Position numbers and translations under genes: made by a program. 64,000 nt of DNA from positions 27,404,001-27,468,000 of the forward strand of contig CM114273.1 in the NCBI GenBank assembly GCA_050084515.1, given 5' to 3'. This stretch comes from Blasia pusilla. Its lineage: Eukaryota > Marchantiophyta > Marchantiopsida > Blasiales. Each line of letters starts with the position of its first letter. The stretch's first letter is position 1. The notes under the pieces were generated by a model that saw only the letters and a program-made list of their open reading frames with translations, made no database searches and was not told the DNA's origin. Below are positions 11,240-22,959 of this stretch, one piece after another.

Positions 11240-13600
11240 TGCGACGGTGCGACCTCCCTCAATCTCCTCAGGAGCTACGTGCGCCAAGAACCGGTATTCC
11301 AAACCATCAAAATCTCGGCAAAAGCCGGGCCGGGAAATGCAATCTCTTTGTAAATTTTGAAAAAAACTGGCAGGTATTTCGAACTTTTCGATCAGACCCT
11401 ATTGAGTGTCGGAAAGAAAACCGGTGAGCTTTGGAAATCTGTGCGCCCGCTGCTCTGGAGTCTGGATCCCAGGAAATCACGACAAAAAATTGGTGGCCTG
11501 AAGGCCCTGAACCTTCCGAGGAGGTTTCCGATCTGCGGAGAGAAGATCCTATCCTCCTACAAAAAGTGAGATGCAGAGGCGGCATCTCGCTCCTGCGATG
11601 AAGGAGTCACGATAAGCCACTGAACTGACAGTTCCCGAAGACGGAGAATCGTGAAACCCAAAGTCAGAGCTCGAAAATCTAGAAAAGGTTAGTTCGAAGG
11701 AGACAAAAAGAGAGGGAACCGTGTTACCGTTCACGAGTTCATCGACCATAGGATCCACGAGTGTCGGGATCAACAAATCCAATGTCCAGGTTAGGTGTTG
11801 AGCTAGGCGGAAGAATTTAAGAACACAGATTGACTCGATCGCTCCCTTCTAGGAAGGCGCCCCTCAATCGACCCCCAATAAAATCCAATCCAATCAAGTC
11901 GGATCCCCCCCGCTGCCCCGCATAGGCCAATGTATGTTCTTGTCACTTATTACGGCTGCTACGCGTTCTCACTGTATTTTTTTCTAGAGCATCCACCTGT
12001 CCACTACGCATATGTGTTAATTACTTTCTTTTACCCGTCTCGAAGGAAAGGGCCCGTAGACTGGTTCTTATGTAAGTATTTAAGTTCATATAGGATAACC
12101 TGAGTTAGACTCCGGGCAAAGACACATATCTTCCGGACATCACTTTCTGATGGCGCAAAGTGCCTTCGCGTTAATGTCCACTTCACCACCTTGTGTATGC
12201 AAGGCGCATATCGAGAAATTGCTTGTTCCCCATTGAATCCTAGCAGACAGTATTAGGGCCACTCACTGCCGGAGTTGCGAGGCCCCCCCGGGAGTCGTGG
12301 TATTCTTCAAACGGCCAATGCCCGTTTGAAGAATACCTACACACGGCCGTTTATGGGTAATTTTTAGAGACGTCCGAAAGAAAATTTTGTCCTCTTTCAA
12401 TTTTTAAATCATTGTTTATAAAAAATTATTATTATTATTCAATAAAGTCCATTCGTGTGGACTACACGTGTAGGCAATTTTAAAATTAATCAGAAATTCT
12501 CAGATTTAACCGGCTAGCCTTACTCGTAACCCGGGATCTCCCCGATCATTGCTCCCGTCCAAGTCCGCGAGGAGGCACACGCTCAGTTTTGTAGGGTCTT
12601 TTTTAAAAGACACTATGAACCCAAAGATTGTATTGGTGTGTAGGTACTACGGTGTCCACGTCCGCACTTGAGGTAAATGCAAAACTTAGGGAGGGGGTCC
12701 ATGTTCGCAATGGGGCCATACTACGGACTCAAGATAGGAATCTATGTAGTTGCATTTTCAGCAATCCCGCGCAATCCCGCTACTACTAAGTATCCGTGAA
12801 ATGTTCAAATGACTTCCTAGCTGGTTTAGGTGCAATTGCGTTTTGGGTTGTAACAAATTCCACCAAGCATTTAGAATGCGCACCTACGCAAACTTTGCTC
12901 ACTTGTTCTATTACCACTTCTTGAGCGCGTGAAGTTAGATTCCATCATGGCGAAAGAATCTCCGAAAAATCAGAAAATTGATATGATTTGGAGGTTGTAA
13001 AATTCCCTTTAAATCACTGATCCGTTAGCTTTCAAGAAGTGCATATGAGGAGTTCCCATAGAGATGGTGAAGAAAAGAGGCATCACATACCCCTCCCTCA
13101 AATGTGAGCGGTCCCGGCGAACACATCAACTTACTAGATCAACAACCGTATCCGACAACCCCTCAAACTCGGTGCATGACACAATGGCGCCAACATCATG
13201 CAAACAGTGACTACCACGGGACTAGTTGGGAAGCAACTAGTCGTCAGATCTCCACATGAAGGACCTGGTATGTTTACATAACTATTTGCACTACGGAAGC
13301 CAAGCTCTACGTGTAGCTTGCAACTTCATTGCAACCATTTTTTTTTTCATTTGCCACAAAACATGGTTTCTAATCCAAGTTTATCTTTGTAGTGGATATG
13401 GCAGCAACCCGTAGTAAACTTAGAGCGACATTGCGAGATTGGGACGACTTCTTGTATTGTCTAACGCATGGTATGTCAAGTCTTGAAGGGCTCCTCATTG
13501 AATGAAGAAATAGTTGTATTTTAGGCTCATGTGATACCTCCAACTTTCAAAATTTATAGGATAGGCACTATTTTGTATCAAAAAGAGTATAGAAGTCTTC
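11240..13600. other. Unassigned sequence
   Basis: I see no supported gene. Short open frames on both strands show no family motif. A block at about 12505-12560 shares its CGGCTAGC..TCTCCCCG pattern with the repeat near 3490 and 3890. A strong hairpin at 12299-12337 is listed separately. A poly-T/A patch at 13340-13353 is unremarkable. Confidence 0.45.
12299..12337. repeat. Perfect 16-bp hairpin
   Basis: GGTATTCTTCAAACGG at 12299-12314 and its exact reverse complement at 12322-12337 flank a 7-base loop. There is no T-run behind it, and the setting is eukaryotic, so it is not a bacterial terminator. It could be the core of a foldback element. Confidence 0.8.
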
Positions 13601-13604
13601 AGGA

Positions 13605-14057
13605 ATGAAGACTGAAGACTATAAGGAAGTAAAGTTTGTATATAAAAGGAGTTCTGCAATATTATTTTGGTGTAATGGAAGGATGAGGAGTATGGGAATG
13701 GATTATGAAGCTCTTGGGATAAGGCAGAGAGATGCAAAATCAAGGACTTATCTTGGAGGAGAGGGAAATGAGTTCACAAAGTCTGAAGACCAAGAGCGAA
13801 GCTTGATAAAGATGACGAAGTACGATAAAGAACATGTTAATGAAGTACTTCATTCTTTAATGAAGTACCAAGACGGAGCAGCAATACTTCAAGCAGAGAC
13901 GAAAAACAAAGTCCTTGCAACGAGGACGAAGAGCGAAGTGCTTCATGGGTTAACGAAGAAGAAGAGGTTAAGACTTCGCAACAAAGATAGGATTTTCCGC
14001 AATTTCAAGCGGCACACCGTTAGGATAGTTTGGCTAGGAACAGACGTGACACTTTAG
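13605..14057 (+). CDS. Unrecognised open frame, 150 codons, basic
   Basis: The frame is uninterrupted from ATG 13605 to TAG 14055. The product is rich in Lys, Arg and Glu and carries an internal near-repeat (VNEVLHSLMKYQDG and, 50 residues later, KSEVLHGLTKKKR). I know no family that fits. The DNA contains repeated GAAGTACTTCAT-like strings, so the frame may be an accident of local repetition. It may also be part of a transposon carrying the MULE transposase that starts 830 bases downstream on the same strand. Confidence 0.25.
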   Translation: MKTEDYKEVKFVYKRSSAILFWCNGRMRSMGMDYEALGIRQRDAKSRTYLGGEGNEFTKSEDQERSLIKMTKYDKEHVNEVLHSLMKYQDGAAILQAETKNKVLATRTKSEVLHGLTKKKRLRLRNKDRIFRNFKRHTVRIVWLGTDVTL

Positions 14058-14882
14058 AGTAAATAGGAAGGTAGGGCAATTAAGGCCAGCGGATTCCTAG
14101 GGATCATAGGAAGAGACAAGAGAACTGTAGATTAAAGTAGTTAAAAGATCTCAAGAGGTACGTACTTAGCAAGAAGAGCTTCAAACCCTTGGTACTGATG
14201 CCGTTTCAAAGACTACTTAAAGATCCTCAACGTAGTTCTTAGTATCATTCTTTTACGATGTCCTTATGCTGTATGAATGGTTCGAGCAAGGGAGTAGAAC
14301 CCTCTTGCACTCGTGAACACTTTGAAGCCTTCTTGTTCTTGATGGAATAGTAAAGAACCCATTTCTTCATTCTGATATACCGTGTATATGCATAAGTGAT
14401 CTTATTGGGCTTGTAGAGTGAGGAGTGGATTGGGAGATCAGCTTCCACCAAAAGAATAATCAATAGCGAGATGTGAGAAATCTGTTTGACAGAGAATAGC
14501 CTGCCGAGATGGATTGAGTTCTGAGAGTAGGAGAAGCCATCTTGTTGCTAAGATCTCCTTGAGGTTCTTTGGAGTTGAGTGAGGCTCTGCCTGAGTGTTT
14601 GTCCTATTCCACTTGAGAGAACAAAAAGGGGGAAATCTTGGTACTTGTGAGAAGAAGAATTACATGATGAATGATTAAATTCGACTTGTATACATATAAC
14701 TATAACCTTTACATGATAATAACACACATTGAGCTCTCTTTTCAAATAATAGTGATCTTCTTGGGGATCAAATTCCATAAAAAATCATAAAAGGATTATT
14801 TTCTATTATCTTTGTACATTACAGCTCACCTTATGCAGATTCCATGCAAAATAGAAGAAACAACATAAACGCAAAGGCAGTG

Positions 14883-17800
14883 AGGCTTTAGTGGATGATT
14901 TTGATGTTGAAAATGATGGGGAGAACAAGAACCCAAATTCAGGAAGGTACAATGCTACTGGAAAGGGTTATGTTGCATTTAGTTTGGTGCCACTCAAAAA
15001 ACCCAAAGTAGAAGGGCGAAAAGGGTGGTGTGGGGAGGATTTCCGCAAAAACTTTGAAGGAGTAAAACCATGTGAGTGGCGAGTGCGGGCAACACACTTG
15101 ATGAGATCAGGAAAGATAACAAACACAGTTCGCAATGTATTGCACACATGTCCTTTGTACCTGCATATGTAGAGAGCCCCTACATACAATTCGCGTTGGA
15201 TGGTGGATATGCTGGTGAATAAAGTGGTGTACAATACTAGAGTGAAACCATTCACTCTTTCGAATGAATTCAGGATTGACTAACAGGAATGGGGGTGATA
15301 AGTTTTCTTTCAATAAGATGGGTGGATGGGTAGAAATGGCTCGAGAAGCTGACCCCTCCACAAGAATCGAGATTGGGACTTTTCCGCATACAATTGTCTT
15401 TGAGAGGATATACCTGACACTAGGTTGCATGAGAGACACTTTGAAATATTTTTGTCCCATGATCGACATTGATACTTGCTATGTTAAGCATAAGAGGTAA
15501 CCAACGTAATTAATTATTTCTAATTGCCTTGATGGCAACAATGAGGTATCTGATAGAAAAAAGGGTCTCATAAATTCCGTGAAGGATGTATTCCCTGGTA
15601 AACTCGAAGGGCAATGTTCGCAACATACCAAGATGTATAATGTCAAGGCGTTTCGGAGGAACTCCAATGGAGAGGAAGCTTTTAACTTCCACATATAAGC
15701 ACAAACAAAGCAAAGGTACGTAAGAGAAAATAACTATCCCGTATCTCTATATGCACAACCACTTTACGCTTACAATTTTTCATTCCATTATAATAATGTA
15801 TGTCTTTGTGCCCATTTCTTTCACACATATGTGCAAGGTTGCACATGGAAATTTTTTGTGTATGTGGACATGTCCCTACAGGCCCAGATACCCGCGACCT
15901 GCACCCGAGCCTGCCAAGAGCCCAACGCATAGATCCGGGCTGACACAGCCTGCACCCGTTGCAAGGCCCGTGATAGGTCCCCAATGAGGTCCTATGGGCC
16001 TCATTGGGATCCCAACAACGGGTGCGGGCTCCTTTCAGCTCGGTATCGTATAGTAAAATTAGCTAGTGTGTAAACTCCTTCCTCGTTAAGTGTGAGATAG
16101 AATTTTATTAGTATTAAGTAAATTAGCTTAGGAAAAAGAAATTCCCATGTTTAAACCTCTTTACGGTGCCTCTTTTATGCGGGCCCAACTTTAGGAAAAG
16201 AAGTAATAAATAAAAGACGACTTTATAAAAGTAAAGAAGTGAGGTTAGTGCTTTAATGAAAAGTAGTCTTGGTTGGTGGCTAGGTTAGTTGGGGTAATTT
16301 GGAAAATATCAAGTGGATAAAAGAGGATATTTTGGAAGAGATAAGAGGAGATCTACTTGTGTCAAAATATGATTGGTTAAGCCTTGAGAGGAAGCCACGT
16401 GGGACACAAGATAAGATTAACTCTATTTCGTACTCTTCTGGATCCCTTATAAGTATATAAAGAGGAGGGACCTTCAAGGGTTCATCACCTTCTATTTCAC
16501 ATATTGAGTCTCTCGTGTCACTCTTGAGTGTATGGCTTTGGGATTGCTTGCTCTTCCAATGAGAGTGGATCATCCTTCTTGGGAGAGTAACTTGACCATG
16601 GTCTATTCTTCGAGAGGTTCCTAGAGTGTGGCATGTGTGGAGATGAGAGATTTGTCACCTTAGAGGAGTTTAGTCTTACTAAAATAGTGAATGTCTTGGC
16701 TTGTTATTTTCCCAATGAGAGTGGATTACCCCTCTTGAGAGGATGATTCCGCCAAAGCCCATTTTTGAGGAGAGTAGAGAATATCTGTCAAGCATGGATA
16801 GGGGTAGAGTACGAGTTATGCCCGACTTTCCTTTCCTTAGTCCTTACCATATCAAGGTACTCTTTGTAGATAGGCATTGGTTCACTTGCTATTTAGTTTA
16901 TCACTTTGAGGAGGCGTTCATAAACTAGGTCATGCAATCTCCAACTCCGGTGATTCTCCCTATCGTCACATATGGAAGGACATGGGATTGTACTTTGTAT
17001 GTTCTTATAAAGCGATCTATGGATGTCAATAGGCTTGCTCAAGTAGGGTTTAACACTATTGTGCTATCTTCCTCGTGTACAAGTGTAAAGTAGTTTATAA
17101 GGATTTTATAGTTAGGAATTTCGGGGTCCGATGTTACGAAGAAGTGATCGCCTCAACACTTCCATTTGTAATACCTGTCATGAGAGAATGGACAGTATAC
17201 ATAATAGTTTTGTTTTGAAAAAGGAGAACTTCTTAGAGAGTTAATCTTGCATCGACCACGTCTGTCGCACCTAGAAGGCCCGCCCTTACTCAAAGACATG
17301 CTCTCGACACGACACCGGGTCTATGCGGTGGGCTCTAGGGCGGGCGGGCCGGACATGTCCAAGGACATGTTTGGACTTATCTATTTTTGTGCAACCTTGC
17401 GTATGAGCAAATCCTAGAGGTACTGAAGGTGGCAAACGCAAAGGTTGAGAGATATTTGTGGAGAATTGATCTGAGAACTTTGTGTCGATGGGCAATCACT
17501 CATCCAAGATTTGGCCATGTGTCATCTAACCTAGTGGAGTGTGTGAACACGGCAATCAAGCCTTATCGAGTCTTGGATCTTGCCCTCATTGTTGATTGTA
17601 TGTGGTTATATATTATGAGAAGCTACAACAGTCATCAAATTGCAATTGGAGTCCATGTTGGTACCCTCACTAAGTATGCCATAAAGAAGATTGAGGAAAA
17701 TTGCAAGAAAATGGGACAATTCCATATATCTTAATCCTCTAAGAACCATGCAGTTGTGCATACAGTCTGCATGGACCAAAAATTTTACATCAAAGATAAC

Positions 17801-18125
17801 CTCCCCATTCCACCAGTATTGAATGCAAGCACGTACAATGTGATGAAATTCAGGATTGTCGTTGGCCTTGTGCGCATATGATAGCTTGGGATATTGCCTA
17901 TAAAAGGAAGCCTATGCACCATGTTGGTAGAGTGTGGACCTCTAAATTATGGAGAGATCCATACAAAAAGGAAATTCCTTGCTTTGATACTACTGCCATA
18001 GAACCACATCCAAATGTGTGCGCCTCGCCTACTTGCAAAACGTACAGGAGAGGATACCAAGCAATGGGAATGAGAGTAGTCAATCCAAACACCATTTGAG
18101 CGGTGATGCATCTAACGATGCTATC
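14883..18125 (+). pseudogene. MULE (MuDR-type) transposase relic, split by an insertion
   Basis: The pieces are in order. 14891-15172 ends in CEWRVRATHLMRSG..NTVRNVLHTC, the C-x-WR...HTC pattern of the MuDR DNA-binding domain. 15264-15500 gives MAREADPSTRIEIG and FERIYLTLGCMRDT, then FCPMIDID, the start of the MULE DDE core. 15549-15690 in another frame gives VSDRKKGLINSVKDVFPG. After an insertion (15834-17399) the core resumes at 17400 with YLWRIDLRTLCRWA and FGHVSSNLVECVN. 17824-17890 encodes a SWIM zinc finger (ECKHVQC...DCRWPCAHMIAW). 17880-18097 continues with the family's C-terminal tail. MULE transposases cut and paste elements in the nucleus. Stops, frameshifts and the insertion make it dead. 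A possible intron donor (GTACGTAAG) sits at 15716. Confidence 0.85.
15834..17399. mobile_element. hAT-like non-autonomous element, copy 1 (1,566 bp)
   Basis: Ends are CAAGGTTGCAC (15834-15844) and GTGCAACCTTG (17389-17399), an exact 11-bp terminal inverted repeat. Flanking octamers CATATGTG and CGTATGAG agree at 6 of 8 positions, consistent with an old 8-bp target duplication. Subterminal GGACATGTCC palindromes and GGGC/GCCC-rich blocks are shared with the other copies. The element interrupts the MULE transposase. It is much longer than the others, and its middle (about 16050-17270) looks like unrelated sequence, probably a further nested insertion that I could not delimit. Confidence 0.75.
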
Positions 18126-18876
18126 CGCTTGGAGTTTGATTGGAGCCACCTTATACCTCTCAAGCTAGAGACTAGTACAACGTCACTATGTGATCAATGA
18201 ACATGTTGAGGACATGGAGCTAGAAGAAAATATTTTGGTGGTGCGGCCATGATTTTGCGATTATCGCTATCTTCCAAGACATAATGCAAGACATTGTAAC
18301 CTCAAAAAGCTCCATGAGATAGCTACCCTTGCAGGTGAGGAGGGCGAATGGCCTCGGAGACCACTATTCTAGGATCGTAGTATATCAACAAATAGGAGGA
18401 CAAGTAGAAGAAGAACAACATGAGGCCATGGAAGACTCTATGTCATTGAGGAACTCCAAACACAAGATGCACAAAGGGAGAGGAACGCTTTGGAGTTTGC
18501 AAATTTCATAAGGATGTCACAAAGATGCAGTGTGAATTTGAATGTGAGGCTTGAAGATCTCCCCTATCTTTTAACCCTATTGCGGAAATGGGGTTTGAAA
18601 ATGACCATGATTAGTTATAGTTGTAGTATTGGTCTCTTCTTATAGTCGGATATAGGTTTTACCTTACTTTTTGTTTGTGAAAATGTAAGCACATATTGTG
18701 AGATACACTATTATATGAAAATATGAAATCTCTACATTTTCATCTGACCCACTCCATTTTCTGAAGAGCGCAAATTGTCGCCATTCAACTTTTTGATAAT
18801 AAGAAAGGTTTGAATTTTTTTCATCTCGCGCCCATTTCATTATCAACAAGCTTCAAAGCTAGAGCCTCATCAGTAT
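18126..18876. other. Sequence after the MULE coding relic
   Basis: No recognised gene. Discontinuous open segments up to about 18570 are protein-like in places (CNLKKLHEIATLAGEEG near 18300) and may be the decayed 3' end of the MULE or a neighbouring gene. Below that the sequence has no features. Confidence 0.3.
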
Positions 18877-18942
18877 ATTCTTCCCAAGAGCGCCAAAACG
18901 GGTAGCTCTTGAGCTACCCATTTTGGCGCTCTTGGGAAGAAT
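18877..18942. repeat. 66-nt near-perfect hairpin
   Basis: Arms of 32 bp with a single mismatch and a 2-base loop. The left arm starts ATTCTTCCCAAGAGCGCC and the right arm ends GGCGCTCTTGGGAAGAAT; the centre is GGTAGCTCTTGAGCTACC. Such a tight palindrome is rarely preserved by chance. It could be a foldback element or the footprint of a template-switch event; an RNA copy would fold into a single stem. Confidence 0.85.
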
Positions 18943-19504
18943 CATTCCTGCCCCTTTTGCATTTCTTCTCGAGAATCCGTGGATTTAAGGCTGGCTGTAG
19001 ACATACACGGGCCAGTGCAAAACTGCTGCCCCCTCCTCTTCCTGGAGTAGCCGAGTGACTTTTTGGGCTGGCCCCCCTAACCTGGATGATTCCGGATAGG
19101 CAATAAATTGACACCCCCTATTCTTGGATATTCGATGCATACAAGAATGTTCTATCTTTGCCATACTTGCCCCTCCTTTGACTCCTTGCATTTTTTCCGA
19201 TTTCATCTCTTCCCGCAATTACTCGGCGTTTGTCTTGTGTTTTCAGCAGCTCTCTTGGGTTTTGAGGTTGTCTATTCCTGCACTTACTTAGCGTTTGGCG
19301 CTCTCTTACGCGTTTTGCGGCTGCATTGTACTTTCAGTATTTTTGTAGCTCTTTTCAAGGGCTCCCTTGCATTTTTAGGTACATGGGCTTTGTTTGCACT
19401 TACCATGCATCAAGTTTCCCGGGGCCTCAACAGGTCATCCTTGATCTCCTAGGCCTGTCCTCCACTACTTGTGCAGACGCTTTGCTAGATCCTATCGATC
19501 TATC

Positions 19505-19620
19505 CTAACAATCATGACAGCTGTCGTGTGCATACACATCGCTACACAACATACATCGTTGTCATCGAACACACACATAAACACACACGATCCCATGCTA
19601 ACTCATGGCATCCATACACA
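19505..19620 (-). repeat. LTR-like remnant beside the 3' end of copy A
   Basis: Read on the minus strand, GTTGTGTAGCGATGTGTATGC and the preceding GT-rich part resemble the LTR-like repeats at 7796-7950 and 8412-8580. It lies about 230 bases past the PHD stop codon, where the 3' LTR should begin. Borders are not defined. Confidence 0.45.
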
Positions 19621-19838
19621 GGGGCGAGAAGCACCAAAATATTTCCAATCGCCCTCGTAGTTGGTGGTTAGGTCCCTCTAACTCTAACACATAGCCATCT
19701 ATCCCTACCTACCATGACATACATCTCTAGGACGCTAAGAGCAGAAAGGCCAGGTGGTCATGTGGCCCCATCATTAGTCGTCTTCCTATCATCCATGTCG
19801 CAAAAAAAGTCGGAATCGAAACCCACCTAGTATCTCCT

Positions 19839-20189
19839 CTATGTAAATCTAGGACACATCCATCGTCCCCAAGGAACCCTAGTGAGAGGTGGCGTCAGAC
19901 ATGCCATATGCCAACCTCTCGAACATCCAGCATATACTAGCATCGTGGCCACACCACGAGCAGAACCACACAACATACAACGCAAGCTTGCAGGAACTAT
20001 TGCTAAGCTCGGATCTACTATATCATCAATGTTAGGAAGGTGACATGGTGCACAATTACGCACATGGTCCTTCCATACCATACCATCGCGTCCCTCCAGC
20101 AAGAGAACACCGGATGGCAAAACGTCACGCACTCTCAAGATAGTGTGCCCTGTAGTCAAATCCAACGTCGTCGGTGCCATCTCCTGCAA
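19839..20189 (-). CDS. Integrase tail and C-terminal PHD finger, copy A
   Basis: The frame of 116 codons is the end of the polyprotein. Residues 20-49 (RVRDVLPSGVLLLEGRDG, then WKDHVRNCAPCHLP) are the integrase C-terminal region. Residues 71-115 form a PHD-type zinc finger: Cys71, Cys74, (Tyr86), Cys89, His94, Cys97, Cys112, with the conserved GWHMACLTPPL and P.GRW.CP. Two zinc ligands are lost: CDGC reads YAGC, and the final CPRC reads CPRF. Copy B keeps CDGC. In other proteins PHD fingers bind histone H3 tails, and chromoviruses have a chromodomain here, so a role in choosing insertion sites is a reasonable inference. The protein ends at a TAG at 19839. Confidence 0.85.
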   Translation of the reverse strand: MQEMAPTTLDLTTGHTILRVRDVLPSGVLLLEGRDGMVWKDHVRNCAPCHLPNIDDIVDPSLAIVPASLRCMLCGSARGVATMLVYAGCSRGWHMACLTPPLTRVPWGRWMCPRFT

Positions 20190-21440
20190 GTAGAGATAAT
20201 CTCCATGATGAAACCTCTAGATAGTTGGTTGATAACCACCATCCCAAATAGTTGCATACCTCAACGTATCCCGATGCTACGCAATCGCCAAGTTCTCGAA
20301 TGCCATGGGCATCACTCTCTGAAACAACTCAGCCCTCTGAGAACATGCTCGCATCCATACATCTGGGTCATCAAGGTCTAGCACCTCACCTGCATCTCGA
20401 CAAATGGCCGTAGGTAAATCTGGCTATTGGCCATAAAGTAGCAAGTACGGTGAAAAAAACGCTAAGGACGCCTGCCTGCTGAATCTGTATCCCATCGCCA
20501 ACCACGGCAACTAGAGGTCCCAATCTCCTAGGTGACCTCTCTGCAAGCCATGCTTGCGTAAACCCCTCTTCATCGTCTGCACAACTCTCTCCGCTAATCC
20601 ATCCGCCTCGGGATGATCTCGCAAAGTCGTGTCCTGGTCGATCAGCACCTGATCACACAAGGCCAGGAACTCACCATGAAACTCGGTACCCATGTCTGTC
20701 AACACCTCAACCGGTGCGCCATAATGACTCAACACTCTATCAAGGAAGGCATAAGCTACTCCCTCACTTGCTTTGTTAGCCAATGCAACCAACTCGATCC
20801 ACTTCGAGAAGTGCTCGACCATCACCAACACATAGCGACTGTGACGCTCCGTCAAAGGCAAAAGTCCTGCAAAATCCAAACTCCATCTATACCCTAAGCC
20901 CATGATTGGTAATGGATGCAAGTATGGAGTTGGAGCATTGAATGATGCTCGGACCCGATCACATACCATGCACCTGGCAACAAATTGCTGAACATCAGTC
21001 TGCATGCCTCGCCACCAATACTAAATTTAGAGCAAGTTGTACATCCGCTTCATCCCAAAGTGACCCAACTCCTCCTAGGCATGCTGCACTAGTCATGCTC
21101 TCTGCAAAGGATGCGGCACTATGCATACTCTACCATCCTCCCAAACCCTCAAAATATGTGTCCCCTCCCAACGGAACCGTCTGGCCCGCTGTAGGATCCG
21201 ATCTCGCTCTCTAGCACCCACGGTGCTTGCAACGCTGCCAATACAAAGGTACTCCAAGACTACTCCATCATCATGAATATCTCGACCACCTGTTGTCTCC
21301 TCATTGGCCTCGAGATCCAAGGACTCTCCACTAGACCTCACCATGGAAGTCTCTACACTCTGGTTTGTTGGCTCTCCATAGCCAACAAACCTGAATAGGC
21401 TGACGTGTGTCATCCTGGCACTGACTCCTCATCACTCTCT
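20190..21440 (-). pseudogene. Integrase, copy A
   Basis: The frame 21005-20511 carries the catalytic triad: Asp44 (WSLDFAG), Asp104 (VLTDMGTEF) and Glu139 (ADGLAERVVQ), with 34 residues between the last two, as in DD35E integrases. Upstream, HAEELGHFG and, at residues 12-15, CMVC supply the HHCC zinc site. In-frame stops occur before the HHCC Cys pair (a TAG at IQYWW, where copy B has CAG) and after DWDL. Integrase inserts the element cDNA into chromosomes. Downstream fragments (PDVWMRACSQRAELF) lead into the PHD-bearing tail. Confidence 0.85.
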
Positions 21441-22202
21441 CCATGCCATCGAGCTCCAGTTGCATCTCACTGACTTGAGCATGGGTTACGACTCAACCAA
21501 TCTGCATCCTGGTTGAGCCTCCCAGGTCTATGTACCACCTGAAAATCAAACTCTTGCAACAACAAAGCCCATCTAGCAAGCTTCCCTGTAAGCTTGTCGC
21601 ACTCCATCAACCACTTCAATGGTTGATGATTAGTGATGATGGTAAAGGGATTTCCGAATAAGTAACACTTGAAATGCGCAACAACCCACACTGCAGCCAA
21701 AGCACTCACCCTCATACGAGCTGTACTTTGCCTCTGGAGCGTTGTTTGAGCAGCTAGCGTAAGCCACCACGAACTCTCTACCCTCATCATCATGTTGGGT
21801 GAACACCGCTCCAAGCCCCAACATGCTCTAATCTGTGTGCAACTGGAAAGGATGCCCCTTGATCGGTCTCCACAAGATGGGTGCGGATGTCAACCTGTCC
21901 TTGAGCAATTGAAATGCTTGAACGTGCTCATCCCCCTAGTGCCACTCGTGATCCACCTTGGTCAGCAAGGTTAGCGGCTTCACAATCGAACTGAATCCCT
22001 TGATGTACCGCTGATAGAAGTTCGCCAATCCCATGAATGCGTGAACACGGCACACATGTGTAGGGCGTGGAATGCGTGAGATAGCCTCTACCTTTGTCTG
22101 CTGAACACCAAGGCCCCCTGGGTATATCGTATGACCCAAGTACTCAATCTGGTCGTAGAAGAACTTGCACTTGCCCAGATGTAGCTTCAGCCCATGTAAT
22201 CG
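21441..22202 (-). pseudogene. RT connection and RNase H, copy A
   Basis: Minus-strand pieces give YLGHTIYPGGLGVQQTKVEA, then FMGLANFYQRYIKGFS (RT thumb and connection). Next come the RNase H motifs PFQLHTD-stop-SMLGLGAV, AYASCSN and AKYSSYEGE. The stop replaces Trp, which copy B retains. The end of the domain reads LKWLMECDKLTGKLARW and RPGRLNQDADWLSRNP. RNase H removes RNA from the RNA-DNA hybrid. Several frameshifts are present. Confidence 0.85.
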
Positions 22203-22940
22203 TCAAAATATCTCCTCTAGATGTCGCTCATGTTGCTCAACCGTTGCGCTAAAGACTACGATGCCATCAATATAACACCTAGCAAAATCTAGACCAGCCA
22301 AGATCTTATCCATGACCCTCTGAAACTCAGCCGGGGCGTTCTTTAACAAAGATGGTAAGAACCGCCACTGGTACAAACAATCCTTCCCGTGAGGATCGAT
22401 GCCCCAAAATGCCGTCTTCTGCATGTCCTCCAATCTGATAGGCAGTTGATGGTATCCAACTTGCAAATCCAATGAACTGAAGACCTTTGCGTGACCAATC
22501 GCATCAAAGATCTCCTTAGGGGTGGGCATGGCATACCTATCGGACTTCGTCTGCCGATTGATAGGTGGGTAATCCCCACACATCCGCCTATTCATCCAGT
22601 TGCCATGCACATCTTTCTTGGCGGGCATGACGGTGGCACCATACTCCCCATGCGACATCTCCACTAGTTGTGCTCTGACCAAGTCCTGGCTCCTACTCTG
22701 AATCAGAGCCCTCTCAATATCATTGTACCTATAGGGTCGTCGGAAGATCAATGTATCACTCGACAACTCAATGCGGATCCCCGGTCCCTTCAGCGTACCC
22801 AAATCCTCCATGCTAAACGCAAAGTAGCTCCTATAACTCCTGAAGAACTGATGTGTCTGGCGCCGCTCTCTTGCTGTCAACTTAGGGCCCATATTTTGCT
22901 CCCAAGTCTCCATCGTGACTACGGTAGGACTCTCCGGCAC
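22203..22940 (-). pseudogene. Reverse transcriptase, copy A (YIDG active site)
   Basis: A 245-codon open frame covers most RT blocks: IELSSDTLIFRRPYRY, MPAKKDVHGNWMNR, CGDYPPINRQTKSDRYAMP, FSSLDLQVGYHQLPI (first catalytic Asp) and FQRVMDKILAGLDFARCYID. The usual YIDD box reads YIDG, so a metal-binding Asp is lost; copy B has YIDD. A TGA at the end (EEIF-stop-RLHG) is shared with copy B. The enzyme copies element RNA into DNA. Confidence 0.9.
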
Positions 22941-22959
22941 GGGTATCGGTGGTTGCTAT

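Noticed and set aside
12299-12337. Rho-independent terminator
   Set aside because: A strong hairpin without a T-tract in eukaryotic repeat-rich DNA. Reported only as a hairpin.
19108-19452. Hydrophobic 114-codon plus-strand frame resembling a membrane protein
   Set aside because: Composition comes from T-rich DNA. There is no family signature and no conservation argument.
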